64,000 nt of DNA from Lingula anatina (GCF_001039355.2 NW_019775772.1:65043-129042), one strand, 5' to 3'; counted from the stretch's first letter, positions 45,862 to 59,700 are shown. Notes: a model not told the origin generated them from the sequence alone. Made by a program: numbers and translations.

Positions 45862-47713
45862 ACTACTATCTGTGACATCTCCAATGTCATCCAGCACTGA
45901 CACCTGGTCGGGATTATTGACACAAACCACCTGGATTTTCTGAAGATTTAAAGAATAATACATAAAATTTAAATTAAGTAAAAATTAGTGGAAGAAATCC
46001 ATAATTTCTTGAATAATTTATTTAACTTCCAGTGTTGTAGAAAACACGTAAAAAAAGTCTCACATAATGATACATATCTAATATTTACTACACAACTTGA
46101 CTCATTTCATGCCAGTCTGTAAAATTTCCATCTAATACCGGACAACTGTCTTTCACTAAAGAAGCAAGAAAATCAAAACTGATTTGGTGACAAATTAGTA
46201 ATTTTATAAGAACAAAAAGAAATGTAAAAAAGAATAAAAGTAGTTATTATAAAAAAACTGTCTTATAGCAAAAAAAAAAAAAAACTTTTGGTTATATACT
46301 TTCTAAGAACATACCTTTAGGTTATCTAAATCCAGCTTGGATGACAATTTTTCAACCTGCTTGACTATACTTGCACTAGTCTGGCATGTTATAACAGTGA
46401 TCTCAAGCTGATTCCAATATCCTGAAATCTTAAAATATAATACAACAAAATTATTACTCTGATGAATATATTACATTAAAAAGACTTGCCTTTACTACCA
46501 AGTGATTTCTTTACTTTATTTCAAGTTTTTTATACACCAACCTTTCTTTTAAATATCAAACAATAGAGGCAGCACTTATTAGTAAAAAATCATTGTAAAA
46601 TACAAGGTAAGTAAAATATATATTTCCCAATCTCATGAATTTCTGAACCCCTTAAATAATAATAAGTGAAATTAAAAAACCATGAAAGTCTGCATTTAGC
46701 CTTTACCTGAAATAAATTCTGTGCCTGCCTCTTGAATTGTGCCAAAGCTTCGCTAATCCCTTGGTCAAGACAACCCCCTCTTCTGTGGCACAATAAGCTT
46801 GTCCTGTGACAGTTCTTAAGTTCATTTAGCGCTGCCTGAAGTCGGGGAAAGGAAGCCCGCACTGTTTGTAGGGGAAATAAGGTCTAGAGGAAAAAATGTG
46901 AAAAATTAATGTAAGCTGGGAGACAAAACGTACATTTTAAACTCTATGATCTGTATAAACAACAGATTTTCTTATCGACCGGTATCTATTAAGACAGTGA
47001 GTGTTGACAGAGTGTAACTCACAGGCATTGTCTATATACACATCTGGCTTTGTGATCAAACATTATTAATTTAATTTCATACATATAAATCACACAAAGT
47101 AACAGCGCTAGAAATAAGTTAAATTGTACAAAATCAACGTCTTTAATTCACACTCAAAGGTCATGGATGTACTCAAATATAGAAATGGTACAATATGTTA
47201 CCTCTGGGTAGTCACTCAGACTAATGAGACCAAAAAATGGAGTTCTGTTTGGCCCTCCAAGATTGCATACTAATGCAAAATAGTTTTCCAAAGCTTGGGT
47301 CAGGCTATGACCGGTATCAGCATCAAAGTTTGAAGAAAAATCTACCAGTAACATTCGTGCTGCAAAGGATGGCGTTATTATTTGAATAAGATACATTTAC
47401 TCTCTACAATTTTGTTATCATATACGTATGCAAAGTAAGTCTTACTATTAGGTTTGGAAAAAAAAATCGGCAGATCTACGGCTGAACAAAAATAATTACC
47501 ATGGCTGGACAAGTGTTTATTTATGAATTCTTACTCAAGTTACTGATCTTGGTAAAAAAGTTACTTATAATAACATGGTAAAATATGCACGTAATTACAT
47601 TTAACAATTTATATTTTATTACAGTAGAACTTCTTTTTAAAAGTTCATCATGATGAATAAAAATATAAACCTGGCTGTCTAGTAAAAAGACCTCTTTCGT
47701 TTTTCTCTTGCAT
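45862..47713 (-). pseudogene. 5' fragment of M1AP (copy 2)
   Basis: Minus-strand exons 47671-47713, 47202-47359, 46707-46883, 46315-46428 and truncated exon 5 (45862-45939) have the same lengths and phases as the complete gene. The copy is cut at the N and has no downstream exons on its own side. Exon sequence is intact with only a few substitutions. It is probably the second haplotype of the same 5' half rather than a decayed paralogue. Confidence 0.85.
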
Positions 47714-48105
47714 TTGTCTTGTATTTATAAACACGTCGTCTGCAAGGTTTTTGACCCAAATTGACCTATTTACGGAAACGAGGTCAACATATAAAAAAAG
47801 GAAGGATCATTATTCCGAAATGATCAAAATTAACCTGTCTATTAACTTCATCGAAATGGAGAAAATTTTAAACCTGAAATTTGCCTGCTCATTTTAGATT
47901 TTATTTTTCTAGAATAGTAATAAAATGTTATATTTTTTTCTAATCATTCCTAGTCCTGTTCCTCGTGCGGTTGAAAATATAAAACATGGCGGAATTTTTG
48001 AAGTGAATTTATCTAATAGTTCAATCTTTTATTGACATTTCATGGTGCTTATATGTTTTATCGTTGATCACTATCCCTTGAAAGCTGTAAGTCACCTTAG
48101 AGAAT
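47714..48105. promoter_or_regulatory. Bidirectional M1AP/TBC promoter region, copy 2
   Basis: 392 bases between the two divergent ATGs. Closely matches 42859-43249, including the stretch CGTGCGGTTGAAAATATAAA. Confidence 0.55.
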
Positions 48106-51100
48106 ATGCATTCGGGAGATCAAAGCATTAGCTATTCACAACTTCGAGAAAAATGGTTGGAGAGTGTAGAAGGATTCGACTCATATGGTTTCGCCGTGTT
48201 TGCTCAAAACTCCGGTAATAAAAGTTCCAGGTGCAATACATACCAGTAAGTAGCTATCAATGTTATAATCAACAAGACGTAGATCAATAAAAATTGATGC
48301 TGTGCTTGATATATTATCGGCATGCTGTAATTTGAAATATATGTACATGCACGAGCTTTGGGGTGGAGGTAAGGTTGCCTCAGTTTGCAGCCTTAAAAGT
48401 TAAATGCTAACAGTACCATAACAGCATGTAAGTCCGCAAACTGAGGCAAGGGGGTCGGGGTTATATCATTGGAGGAAAAAGTTTGATTTCACTAAAAGTG
48501 TGATTTTAATCACTATTTACACTTCGTGTACTTCCACTGTTGTTCTTGTATAAATACATGTATATACATTTTATCACGTGTTTATGTACAGTTTTTAACC
48601 CACTTTCATCATTGTACAGTCTTTCAAAATATACATTCAGGAAGCACCCACTGGAGCGGTGTGTAGATGAGGATGGGAAATGGGAAGAATTGATGAAAAA
48701 CTGGGATCACCTCAAAGCTGACAGAAAGTTTGCTAAGGTACATTTGAATTTGCTTCTCAAGATTATAAAGCACATAAGCTACTAATATTTTCCCACACAT
48801 TACAACAACAGATAAACTGCATAAAAGATTAAAAAAATTTCCTGCTCTGCATCCGTTGTATACATGTTTCAGTTGAGGTCTATGCTGAGTAAAGGAGGTG
48901 TACCAGACCCTCATAGGTCCTGGCTCTGGCAGACTTTACTGGAGATGGACAGCTTGAAGACCACATCTAAGTTTTGCTATAAGGTAACGATACCTTTTAC
49001 CCATCCTTAGATATTTGTCAACAATTTAGTTTTAAATGCTATGATATATTTTCTTAACATGACTGCATAGAATACTAGATATATTGTAGTCTGCTTGAAT
49101 GAAATGAAAATCTATGAATTTTGTTCCATAAGGTGCCTCCTTGTGTACATCTATATTATTGTACATCATGGTGTAAGTTTTAAGTAATTTGTTACAGACT
49201 TGTTGTCTCTGTATTTTTACATGCCCACAATATAATGATTTAATTCCAGTCTAGTGTAGCAGCAATAAGAGAACAGCTGGTAGACCTTGGAATTAGTGAA
49301 TATGGAAATAAGAAAGTTCTCCATGCTCTTGGGGAGCTAGAAGATGAGGACAATGACCAGATAGTGGCTGGTGGCGGCATTGACATACATATTGTTAGGC
49401 AGATTTTCTTAGACTTAAGTATGGCTGATGTCAGCACACATAACTTATCTCCTACTGCTTTGTTTATATATGAACAATGTTTATTAAACTGATATTACAT
49501 TAATATTTAATCTTATTTGTTATCTTGTAACAGATTTTGTATTGACAAGAAATTCCCTTTTGCAAAATGTCATTTTGTTTCTTACAACTGGCATATATCA
49601 GTCAATGACAAATATTAATAATATGTAAATTTTACATAAGAAATATGCCATCATTCCAGGCAGAACTTACCCCACACACAAGATGTTTATGGAGAATACG
49701 CCTCTAGCCAAGGAAACCAAGGGGTCACTTTTCAGAGTTTTAGCATCTTATGTCAGATACAATCCAGCAGTTGGTTACTGCCAAGGTAATGAAATACAAC
49801 CTGATTTCGAATTAAATTATACTTAATTTTTTCCTAAAGGCAAGTGTTGTATACTTCAGGATATTTTATTTCATTGATTGTTGTTAATCCAATTCTATCA
49901 TGTACTCAAGGACAGCAAGGTTTCATTAAAAAATTTATTTATTTATTTTTTTGGGGGGTGGGGCATATATAAACCCTAACTAACAAAGATTTTCAAAAGG
50001 TGGCCATAATGACAAAACGTGTTTGTGTTTTGACATTCTAATATATTGAACTGTTGAATAAAAAAGTATTTTGGCTGAGATCATGGCTCACATTCATTCC
50101 ATTATGTCTGCCCAATGTTATTGCAGACCTGTACAAGTTTTATCAATGTTCTTGCAGGTATGAGTTTCATCTCTGGTCTCCTCCTGATGCACATGCAGGA
50201 ACAAGATGCCTTCTGGTGCACTGTGGCTTTGTTTGAGAGGCAGAAATACCTGATGGGATTCTTTGATTCACATCTCAAAAAGTAAGAAGTTGACCTTTTT
50301 AGAATTTTAGTCTGATATAGACATTTGCAGTATCCAGCCTTAACCAGCTCTCAGACCCCTGGTAGTAAAGCCACTAGGTCATATTTTCATACTTATTTTC
50401 TTACAACCACAAAACAAGGCAGTTATAGTGAACATATTATGAAGCTCTGTTATTCACCTTGCCCTGTCCTTTTACTTAATCAGGGTGCAGTCTCATGCAA
50501 GTGTTTTCAAGAAATTGCTCAAAGACAGACTGCCCAGTCTGTCACAACTTTTGGTGAGTAGAATAAGTAATTCCATTCCCAATATTGTAATTACTGTTTC
50601 CACATTGTTTGTGGTTTTCATAAGTGGTGGAATAGTTGATAATTATGAACAGCAGTGTGAATATTGATAGCAGAGCAGGAAGGTAAGACACATGCATTAT
50701 TAAAGACTCACAATAATGCAACTATATAATTGTCTTTTATCAAAGAATGCTTAAATCTCTGTAACATCAATCACTATTGCTGTCTTGCTGTTTGAGGAAA
50801 ACATTTGGTTTTTTTCTCACTTTATTTCCTTTTCTTTGGCATGTTTTCTTTTCTTTTAGGATTCCAAGGACTTAGACCCTCTACTGTATATAACTCCATG
50901 GTTCATGGGTCTGTTCACCAGTCTCCCTTCCTGGGACACAGTGCTTGGCATATGGGACAGGCTTATGTTGGAAGGTAGGTACTGGCATATGGGACAGGCT
51001 TATGTTGGAAGGTAGGTACTGGCATATGGGACAGGCTTATGTTGGAAGGTAAGTACTGGCATATGGGACAGGCTTATGTTGGAAGGTAGGTACTGGCACA

Positions 51101-53765
51101 TGGGACAGGCTTATGTTGGAAGGTAGGTACTGGCATATGAGACAGGCTTATATTGGAAGGTAGGTACTGGGATATGGGACAGGCTTATGTTGGAAGGTAG
51201 GTACTGGCATATGGGACAGGCTTATATTGGAAGGTAGGTACTGGCATATGGGACAGGCTTATGTTGGAAGATAAGTACTGGCATATGGGACAGGCTTATC
51301 CTAAAGTATTACATATCCTGTAATATTATTATGATCATATACTTAACAAGAGTGTTGGGGATTTTTTTATATGTGAAATAGATTGAGAGTACTTTGTTAA
51401 CATCTATCAGTTACATACTTATTACATAGTGGAATTATTTTTAAAGATCTGTGTGGACAGGTCTTAATCTATATGTATTTAGAAAACTTTCTTGGGATCC
51501 ATTATAATATAAGATATATCACTTCTACCTTCAGGTGTAGGTGCCATCTTTGCTGCAGCGCTGACCATTATGAAACTCTGTGAAGCAGACCTTGTAGAAG
51601 CTGAGGAATTCTGTCATATGGTTCAGCTACTGCTACACTTACCTCCTGAGAAGTAAGTCTTTTCTGCATAGTGAAACAGTAAATAAACAAATGGAAATAA
51701 ACTGTTCTGTGCAGCTTAAATTTTTGTAAGTATTTAGTGATATGGCATACATAACTGTTTTATGCATGAATTTTTTTTTCTGATGAAGTTTTAGATCTAA
51801 GTTTATAGTAAAATTGTAAATTTTTAAAATTTGGAAAAAAAGGTTAACAGGCAAAGGAAACACATTCTTCAGAGTGCTATTATTTATTATTATTGTTGTT
51901 GATGTTGCTAATTTTTATTTAGCATTTTTATTTATATATTTTTTATCTCCAGGAGTAGGTACGAGGTGTTTATGCCAGTGTTCTGGGACACCAGAGTAGA
52001 GAAGTGGGAGCTGGACAGCCTGCTGGAGGTGGTCCACGAGGAGGCACACAAACCCAGTTCTGCCAGGAAGAGGAGGGTGCTGTCCTCCAGGGAGAATACT
52101 CCAGACCAGAATAGGAAGAGACATAGACAAGGTGACTTCTTCTTAGATAGGCTCAACTTATAGGATAAAATTGAAATCTTTAAAAGAGACTACCTTGATA
52201 TTTTTAGAGGTTTAATGTGTATTATACTCTTTAGTATAACATGCCTTAAACTTCCCAAAGTTATTTTGAATTTATCTAAAAAAACTTTATTCAAAAAAAA
52301 AAAAAAAAAAGGAAGGAAGAATAAGTACCCTTTAAATTGTGCATATGCTATCTATTTTCCTTTTGTTTATATCCATGACGCTGTTTTATATTCTTTTTTC
52401 ATTCAAATTTTTTATATCATTAATTTAATATCAACTGGAAACAACAAACAGAAATATTGCCAAGGAACAAGAAGTAAAACAAATATGTTGATAAGCAGAT
52501 AATTTGTGTCCATTGCACAGCGCATTAAAAATGAGATTTTTGTTTTACAGATGAACCAATCAGTGTATTTCAGAGATTCAAGAACATATTCACTCCTGCA
52601 CAAAGTGCCTCAGGAAACAGAACTGCTACTAGAGGTACCCTGAGTTCCAGACCCCAGCATAAGCCACAGCTGGTACCTGGAGACAGGAGGAAGTCTGGAT
52701 ACTCAAAGGGAAGATCAGGGCAGCAGGGTGGAAGACTGTTAACTCCTGGAACTCCCAGACGCTCAATGTCATCCAACCAGTCATTTAGAAATGCTCAGCG
52801 TTCAAGTGCAAAAGCAAGTCCTGGTGTGAGGAAAGTTCTGCAGAAGAAAGGAACACCAGTGACCTCTATTGGCAATAGGCTTCACCAGCTGTCAGTGCAA
52901 TTCAGTGCAGACCAAGAGGCAATAGAGATTAGGTATGGGTTTATTAACATGGTTGTTTTGGTATTAAAACTTGGAAGAAACAGATGTGATTTTTTTCAAA
53001 TGTTTTCCATCATAAGTGGCCCCCTGACCCCTGGTCGTAAGGCCATCGGCCTGTTTCCTCATACATTTTTCTTCCAACCCAAATAGTGTGTGTTAACATG
53101 AAAAGCTATTCTGTTACCTTTTATATGATAGACACCCAAAATTAAGCCTAGTGTATAGATAATTTATATAGAAAGCATTTTGATCTACTGGCTGTATTAA
53201 CCCTGCTCTAGGTCTCCAATGGGTCGTGTAATGTCAGAGCAGTATGTACGGAGGAGTCCTCGGATAGCTAAGCAGAAAGCTCTAGTAGGAGTGAACACGC
53301 CCTCCTCCATGACACCCAGATATGTGCGCTGGTGAGACTGCCTTACCCATGCTTTGGTTTATACTCTGGACACCTTTACTGAGGCTTTGATTTATACTCT
53401 GGTCAGATAAGAATGTTTCATAGTAGTCATTAGCATCCGTCAACTAAATTACCTGACTGTCTGAATATATTAATTAACACTTTTACTGCTCTGGTTGTCC
53501 ATGACATGTTCACTTCCAAACCTGTTTAATCTTTTGTAAAATGACAGTTTGATTCTTATTTATTATTTATTTATTTATTTTCAATTCTATATTTGACAGC
53601 TCTGCCAAGGTGCAGCATGCATTCAAGGCCTTCAACACTCCTGTTCCTTTGAGGAAGAGTCAAGAAAGAAAGGTGACCCCTCAGCTGAACAGTGCCCCTG
53701 TGACTAGCCCTGAAGTAGAGTTACAGCCAATAAATGGAGACAAGTTGCTGCTTACAGCTGAATGA
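48106..53765 (+). CDS. TBC-domain protein, predicted Rab GTPase-activating protein
   Basis: Predicted Rab GAP. Coding exons 48106-48245, 48641-48737, 48873-48983, 49250-49418, 49660-49785, 50158-50281, 50484-50553, 50860-50974, 51535-51652, 51953-52131, 52551-52932, 53212-53331 and 53600-53765; phases close, giving 638 aa. The TBC domain spans roughly residues 90-370. Both catalytic fingers are present: the Arg finger in IFLDLSR (R174) and the Gln finger in YCQG (Q214). IWDRLMLEG is the usual TBC C-terminal signature. The last about 240 residues are basic, Ser/Thr-Pro-rich and probably disordered (RRSPRIAKQK, TPGTPRRS). No signal peptide or membrane span. I cannot assign a specific TBC1D orthologue. 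It is head-to-head with M1AP. Confidence 0.9.
48375..48449. repeat. Inverted repeat in TBC intron 1, copy 2
   Basis: Counterpart of 43705-43779, with an additional arm mismatch. Confidence 0.8.
50945..51300 (+). repeat. 37-bp exon-end/donor ladder after TBC exon 8
   Basis: The last 30 bases of exon 8 plus GTAGGTA are repeated with an exact 37-bp period. Boundaries are at 50974, 51011, 51048, 51085, 51122, 51159, 51196 and 51233, all followed by GT. A ninth at 51270 is decayed to AT, then a partial unit. Eight intact donors in series, mostly GTAGGT, with one GTAAGT at 51049. Confidence 0.97.
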
Positions 53766-56700
53766 TGAACAGATTGTGATATCTGACATAGTGCCTTGCT
53801 TTTTCAAATTTCTTTAAGTTGGCTGCCAGTTTTATATAACAACGAGTAAAAAAAGAGAATTTTAAGTAAGGAGACTGTTTCTTTTCCTTTACAGAAATTT
53901 TATTAAGTACTCTGTTCCACAAAATATAATATGGTAGCTGCCTCAGGAATTGTTTTATCAGTCCAAGTATTTATCAGATTGGAATTCAAGTAGAATCTGT
54001 TATTCAGTATGATATATTGGTTGAATTGGTCAATTGTATTTACATTTCTGCAATTTGGAAAAAAACTTTGAATAGATTGTGTATGAAAACTTATACATCT
54101 TGTGTATTGAAAAATATAAGATAGATACAAACCACTATTTGGTGCTGAACTGGCAGAGAATGGGAACTTGGGGATTTGTGAATTAGATTTGTTTAAAAAT
54201 ACCATTAAAATTGTCCAGTGCTCTGAGAGCTAGGGTCCATGTTTTTTCCATCTTGCTGGGAGCTATGGTAACAGGATTGCTGCTCTGGTGGCATTTTAAA
54301 ACCACCTACTTGATCTGCTGGTCATTTTATTGCTAATTGATTTCCACACCTACAAGTTAATGACATTGTATGTTGATCCTGAATGCAGACCTATGGTAGC
54401 TAAATAGTTGGCAATGGTAGATCTATATTTCTTCTTAACAACTGAATAGTATTTCTTCCCTCATACAGTGTGTTTTATGTCCAGTCAACCAATTGCTTTC
54501 CGGGGAGTTAGTTTAGGTGGGAGGGGGTCACACACTGTCAGTAATGGATAAGCAGTAACATTAGTCATTGGTTTTATAGCCTTCCTGGAACACATGGTAT
54601 ATTACAGAGGTCTTCTGTATCTGCAAGGCAAACGTAGCTCCATTATAAATGCACAAGGTGTCTGCTCCTTTTTATGCTGCAGGCCCAAACCATAGACCTT
54701 TATATCCTCTCTCTCTGTGCTTATAGCAGTGGGCAGGTATATTATTTTTTTCTCTATTTTGCTCTGCGCATGAACCTTTCTCTTTTAATGTAGAAATAAA
54801 TGGAATCAGTTTTGAACATGTGTGGTAAACCAGCTGTAAAAGTTCGGCACAATTTTTATGCCCTGAGCATCTAAGTTTGGTTTTGGCTAAACGTACTGTA
54901 TGTCTTGGGGTGATTGTATGTTAAAACTTCCACACTTCAGTATTGATACAGGATGTATCATGTTATGTATCATATTTAGCTTACATCCATAATGTTGAAA
55001 ACATGTATTACAAGGTATTACAATAAAACCATGCCATACACTGAGGTCAGAGGAAATAAAAATTGATAACAAGTCTAAGTTGTGTGGAAGTAATGGTAAC
55101 AAACTTATCTGTAGTTGTTCATACATAGACTGATTTCTTTCACCTCTGAATAGTAGTTTTTAGAAAATTTGTATCACATTAGACGAGTATGACCAAACAA
55201 AAAATGATACTTCGGTGAACTGATTTTCACAAGTGAAAATTGAGAGAACTAAGCATAAATATCTATTGAAAAATTTTATATTCAAAGTTTCTTGTTTTAG
55301 ATCATACACAAAAATAAACAGCACTATGTGGTAATGTTGAAATATGATCTCTTTTTGTCCAATTTATTATGTTTCTGTAATATACACTCATGCAGATATT
55401 TGGTAAAGGGTTACTTTTATTTGTTTTTATTATTGTAACTTGTTATAAGTTATCTTAATATGAATAAAGACATTATTGGTTGATTGTTGTCAGGATATTT
55501 TACAAATATTTAAACACTAAATTAAGAGCTTCCTCTACTTGCCTCTTATTTTTAAATAAAAGTGCATATTTTGTCTTTTTATCAGAAATATTATTTCAAA
55601 TTGTAACTTACTAAACACAGCCATTGAATAAAGGTTAAAATTACTGTGAAATAACTTAATATTGTTTTTATACTGGAGATGATACAGTGTATATACCTTA
55701 CCATGTTGCTGGAAAGTATGTCTGGTCCTATTTCAGCTTTTATTGTTGGTCATTGTGGTAGTAGAGCCATGTTGTAAGCACTCCCACCATCTCTATTGCT
55801 GCATGTGTAGCATCTGGTTCATTTATCAGCTGGGAAGAGGGGGTGCTTGCCTTTGATGAACTTTGGGGAACTTCTCATGCTTTTACCTGATGTACACATA
55901 GTGTGATATTGTGGCTAAGGTTTTATTTCCTCAAATACTTGTATAACATTAACTTGATTTTAGATTGATCATCTTGAGACTTGGAATTTCTGTGATATTT
56001 ATTACTTATTTGCTATGCTCAAAGAAAATGGGAGCAGCTAGGTCCCTGGGGGTAATTAGGACAGGTTTCATTCTCACTGCTGAAAGTACGAATAATTGAG
56101 CTGCAGGAAACAATCAGACCTGTTGAAGTTTTCAGTAATTTTAATAAAAAGTGAATTGATATAAGACTATTATTTGTTAGACTGGAGAAAACTTTAATGG
56201 AAACTTTTGGTATTTTGATACCTCACACAATGTAAGATCAGATATAAGTAGCTGCAACATTTCTTATTAGAGACATGAGCTTTTTTTAAAAGGCAATTTA
56301 GATGGTTTGTTTATGGTAGTGGTCCGGTTTCCACCTTGCCTTGGTCTCTCACTGACAGAGATGTGGTTGTGTTACATGTTTTCTGGAGCTCTCCCTGCTA
56401 TCAACACTGGTTTGCTTTGTGTGTTTGTCTGTGCCGTAGTTAAACCAAAAGAATGTTTGGCAACCATTGGAGACTATTATGAGATAGAACAGTTCTTTTG
56501 CACTACTGTTTCTTGCTTTTTTCTTTTTTTTATTTCAAACTGTCTGGCATGAGTGATAAACATCTTATATGAACTGTAACTGTTCCACTAGTTTAAAGCT
56601 TACTGCACAATTTATATTTTGTTGACAAAATAAAGCACACAATGTTATGGTTACAGTCAAAAATAAACAATCATTAGCATAGGTATGGATGTCAAATGGT

Positions 56701-59700
56701 AGGAAACATTTCAATCTGTTGCTCATTCTCTATTTATGTATTTATTCCTCCATTTGGTGGAGCATGTAAGCTTGGCCCTTCTTCACCCCCCCCCCCCCCC
56801 GCCCCCTACAAACATACACACACAGACCCTTTTTCCTTAATTGTCTAAAGAAAACAACATGCACTATATTGAGCAGGAATTGCACTGTATTGTTTTACTA
56901 CCAGTGTAATTAGATTGTTGACATTTCAAACCAAGGCTAGTGACTGTGCTGCTGTGTGTAAGACTGTGACTTGGATTCCTTCCATGAGACATGTTTTCTC
57001 TGATGCAAGCTAGTACACCAGGAAATCAATAGAATGACTCCACAAAGATTTTTTATTTGTTTTTACAGATCCACACACCATCTGTTTAGCAGACATGCTT
57101 GTGATTTTAAACCTCCTTTCCTTTGACATTGCACCCTTCTTGACGCACATGAATAGTCAGCCAAAAATTCTGATTTTTTTTTCTTATTCCGGAAGAAAAT
57201 TCAAATGCCAGTTAAATTACCAGTCACGTACAAGGATAAAGGAAAGCATCGGGTATGTGTTGAATGATCTCCCTTGAGAACCTGCTTGGCATGAATATAT
57301 TTCACTTGCATTATCACACTATCTGCACAGTATATATATTTATAGCAGGTTCAGTTTATTATCATTATAATATCTTATCTCTTTTCCCACCTATGGGCTA
57401 TTTCACCTAAAGATAAGAGAGATATACGTGGGAGATTTTACTATATAAAGTCAGGGGTCCTGATCTAAGTATGTAATTATCACTAGTGCGTGGGTTTGTT
57501 ATGTCACCTCAGCAGAGGGGTATAATATGCTGGAATGTAAGTGATTGATAACCAGAATTTGGCAAATATAATATTGCATGTTCAAGTATTCATCTCTGTA
57601 TTTTACCATTTTATCGCGCCGCTCGGTTGTCCAGGTGTTCCTGCTCGAGCAACACAGGGTGACTCCCGCTCTCGCCACCAACACCAACCATTATTGAACC
57701 AAGCAAATAATTTCTTCCTCTTCTTTCATATAGCAACTTTAAATATTGCATGTAAAGAGCGGAATCTAAAGAGGAAGGAGAGGTGGGGGGGTGCTGGGAA
57801 AAGAAAAATTAGTGTTATCGACAGTACACAAAAATGCACAGATTTTTCTAAGAAGATGTTTTTTAGTAGGTTGAGGGAGCAAAAATGATATATTAATATA
57901 GTTTTTGTCTCTTTTTGTAGTTATATTCACAAGATAATTTAAAAAAATTATTAGATCCAGATATTTTTTTGTTTTCTTAATGTCACCAATTTATTTTAGA
58001 CAGCAAATTAAAGGACAAGCACAAAGGAATCCACCACAAAAGTGCTGTCATGATGCCACTGTGTAGAGTTGCTCCATAAACTCCTAGTTACAGTGAAGAA
58101 CTATAACTATGGCCACAGTATCAAAACAGGGATGTTTAATCTCAATTGGTTGATGCTCTTTGTAACACTAAACAGATTTGTTTGATCACTTATATGGAAG
58201 ACAAAAGTTTATTGGTATCTTTTAGTGAAAATAATTTTCTATATCTATATATTATACCATTGCTTCCAGTGCAGGGCTCTGCACCTTAATTGCAAGACAA
58301 CCAGGAGGTGTAATCTTGAACAAATACAACAGACTTTTCCCTCCCAACATGAATATAAAATAAAATGCATTGCGGTGTTATCACTATATATATACTGATT
58401 GAAAAGTAAGAAAGGAAAGGATGGGGAAATAAAGTTCCAAACTTATTGTTTTTAGGAAAATTTATGTATTTTATACAGCTGAAAAGAGACAGTAGCATAC
58501 TAGCTGTGAGTACAGGTAAATTATTCAATTACAATCAATTTTTGAAATATTGCTCTATATTGTGTCATATGTAGCATTTTCTTTGACAGATGTTCCACAT
58601 TCCAGATTGATGGTAAATTTCAGATTTTGTTTACTTCAGATCCCATTAAAATACTATAAGGATATTGGGGGGGGGGGGGGACCTTAGTGTCATCAGAATA
58701 TCATCATTAATATGACAACCTATGTTTGCTTGATGGAGTTCAAACAATAGCTTTTTATATAAACAGCCTTTTAACAATTGACAACAAAATGGCATGCATG
58801 ATGAAGTGCCAAAAATAAGTTTGTTTAATATATATCAAAATGGTAATATGAGTTTTGCTTGTCTGCTTGGTTGACCTGGGACTATTTCTGTACTTTCAGT
58901 TTAGTTAGAGCAAGATTTTTCATTCACTATTTGGTCTGTTATCAAGTTTAGATGTTGAAGTTGTCAATTCAGTTTTGAAGACATCTCTTTCTTTACCTTC
59001 CTTTGTGAGGAAAGATAAATAGACAATTTATCACGACACATAAATTTCTTGTATAACACCAAATTGCATGGCCTGAACACTTGGTGGTTCTTTTGAGGTG
59101 TACATTTTTTGTTGCGTAAAAGTTAATGACCAGAGTCAAGACCTGGAAAGTAAATTTAATTGCAAGCAGTTACATATTACGTCAGGCTTTTCCTTCCATG
59201 ACCAAATGCTTTAACTCTTTTGATGAAGTTCAATTTATCAGCAGCAGAGCCATAGTGAGCTTATAGACACTATTGGCATGCTTTCTGAACTCATTGTGTT
59301 TTACATTTCAACAGTATGAATGGACGTGACATTCTGCGGTCACAGAGGACACCATATGAAGGCACTCAAGTCACTTTCAATATCCACTCTGCTTAACATT
59401 GCTTTTAGCCAATTATAAAAGCCACAATTTCCTCACAAGTCATCAGGATGGGGGTTAATAATTTGGATGGAAAGCATCTTAAGCTGAATTTGAGCCAAGT
59501 GACATACACGAACTACCTCAAAAAGAAATAGATTTAGTCAACTCAAGCAGAACATACTTTTTTCCCTAAAAAAGAAAGTGTGGTTTAGTGTACTATTGTA
59601 TCAAATGCACCTGGCTGTTCTGGAACTGCAATATATTCTTACTGCTCACAGCTAGTAATCATGCAATGAATAACTGATGCTCATCACAGCAGTAGAGTTC

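Larger units (their letters stand above)
45862..50527. repeat. Large duplicated block 2, copy 2
   Basis: Collinear with 40994-45860 and contiguous with the rest of the TBC gene. Differs by scattered substitutions, small indels and absence of the 157-bp MITE-like element. Confidence 0.93.

Noticed and set aside
57541-57888. 115-codon plus-strand ORF
   Set aside because: No domain, biased composition and no splice or promoter support; probably chance in a slightly GC-richer patch.
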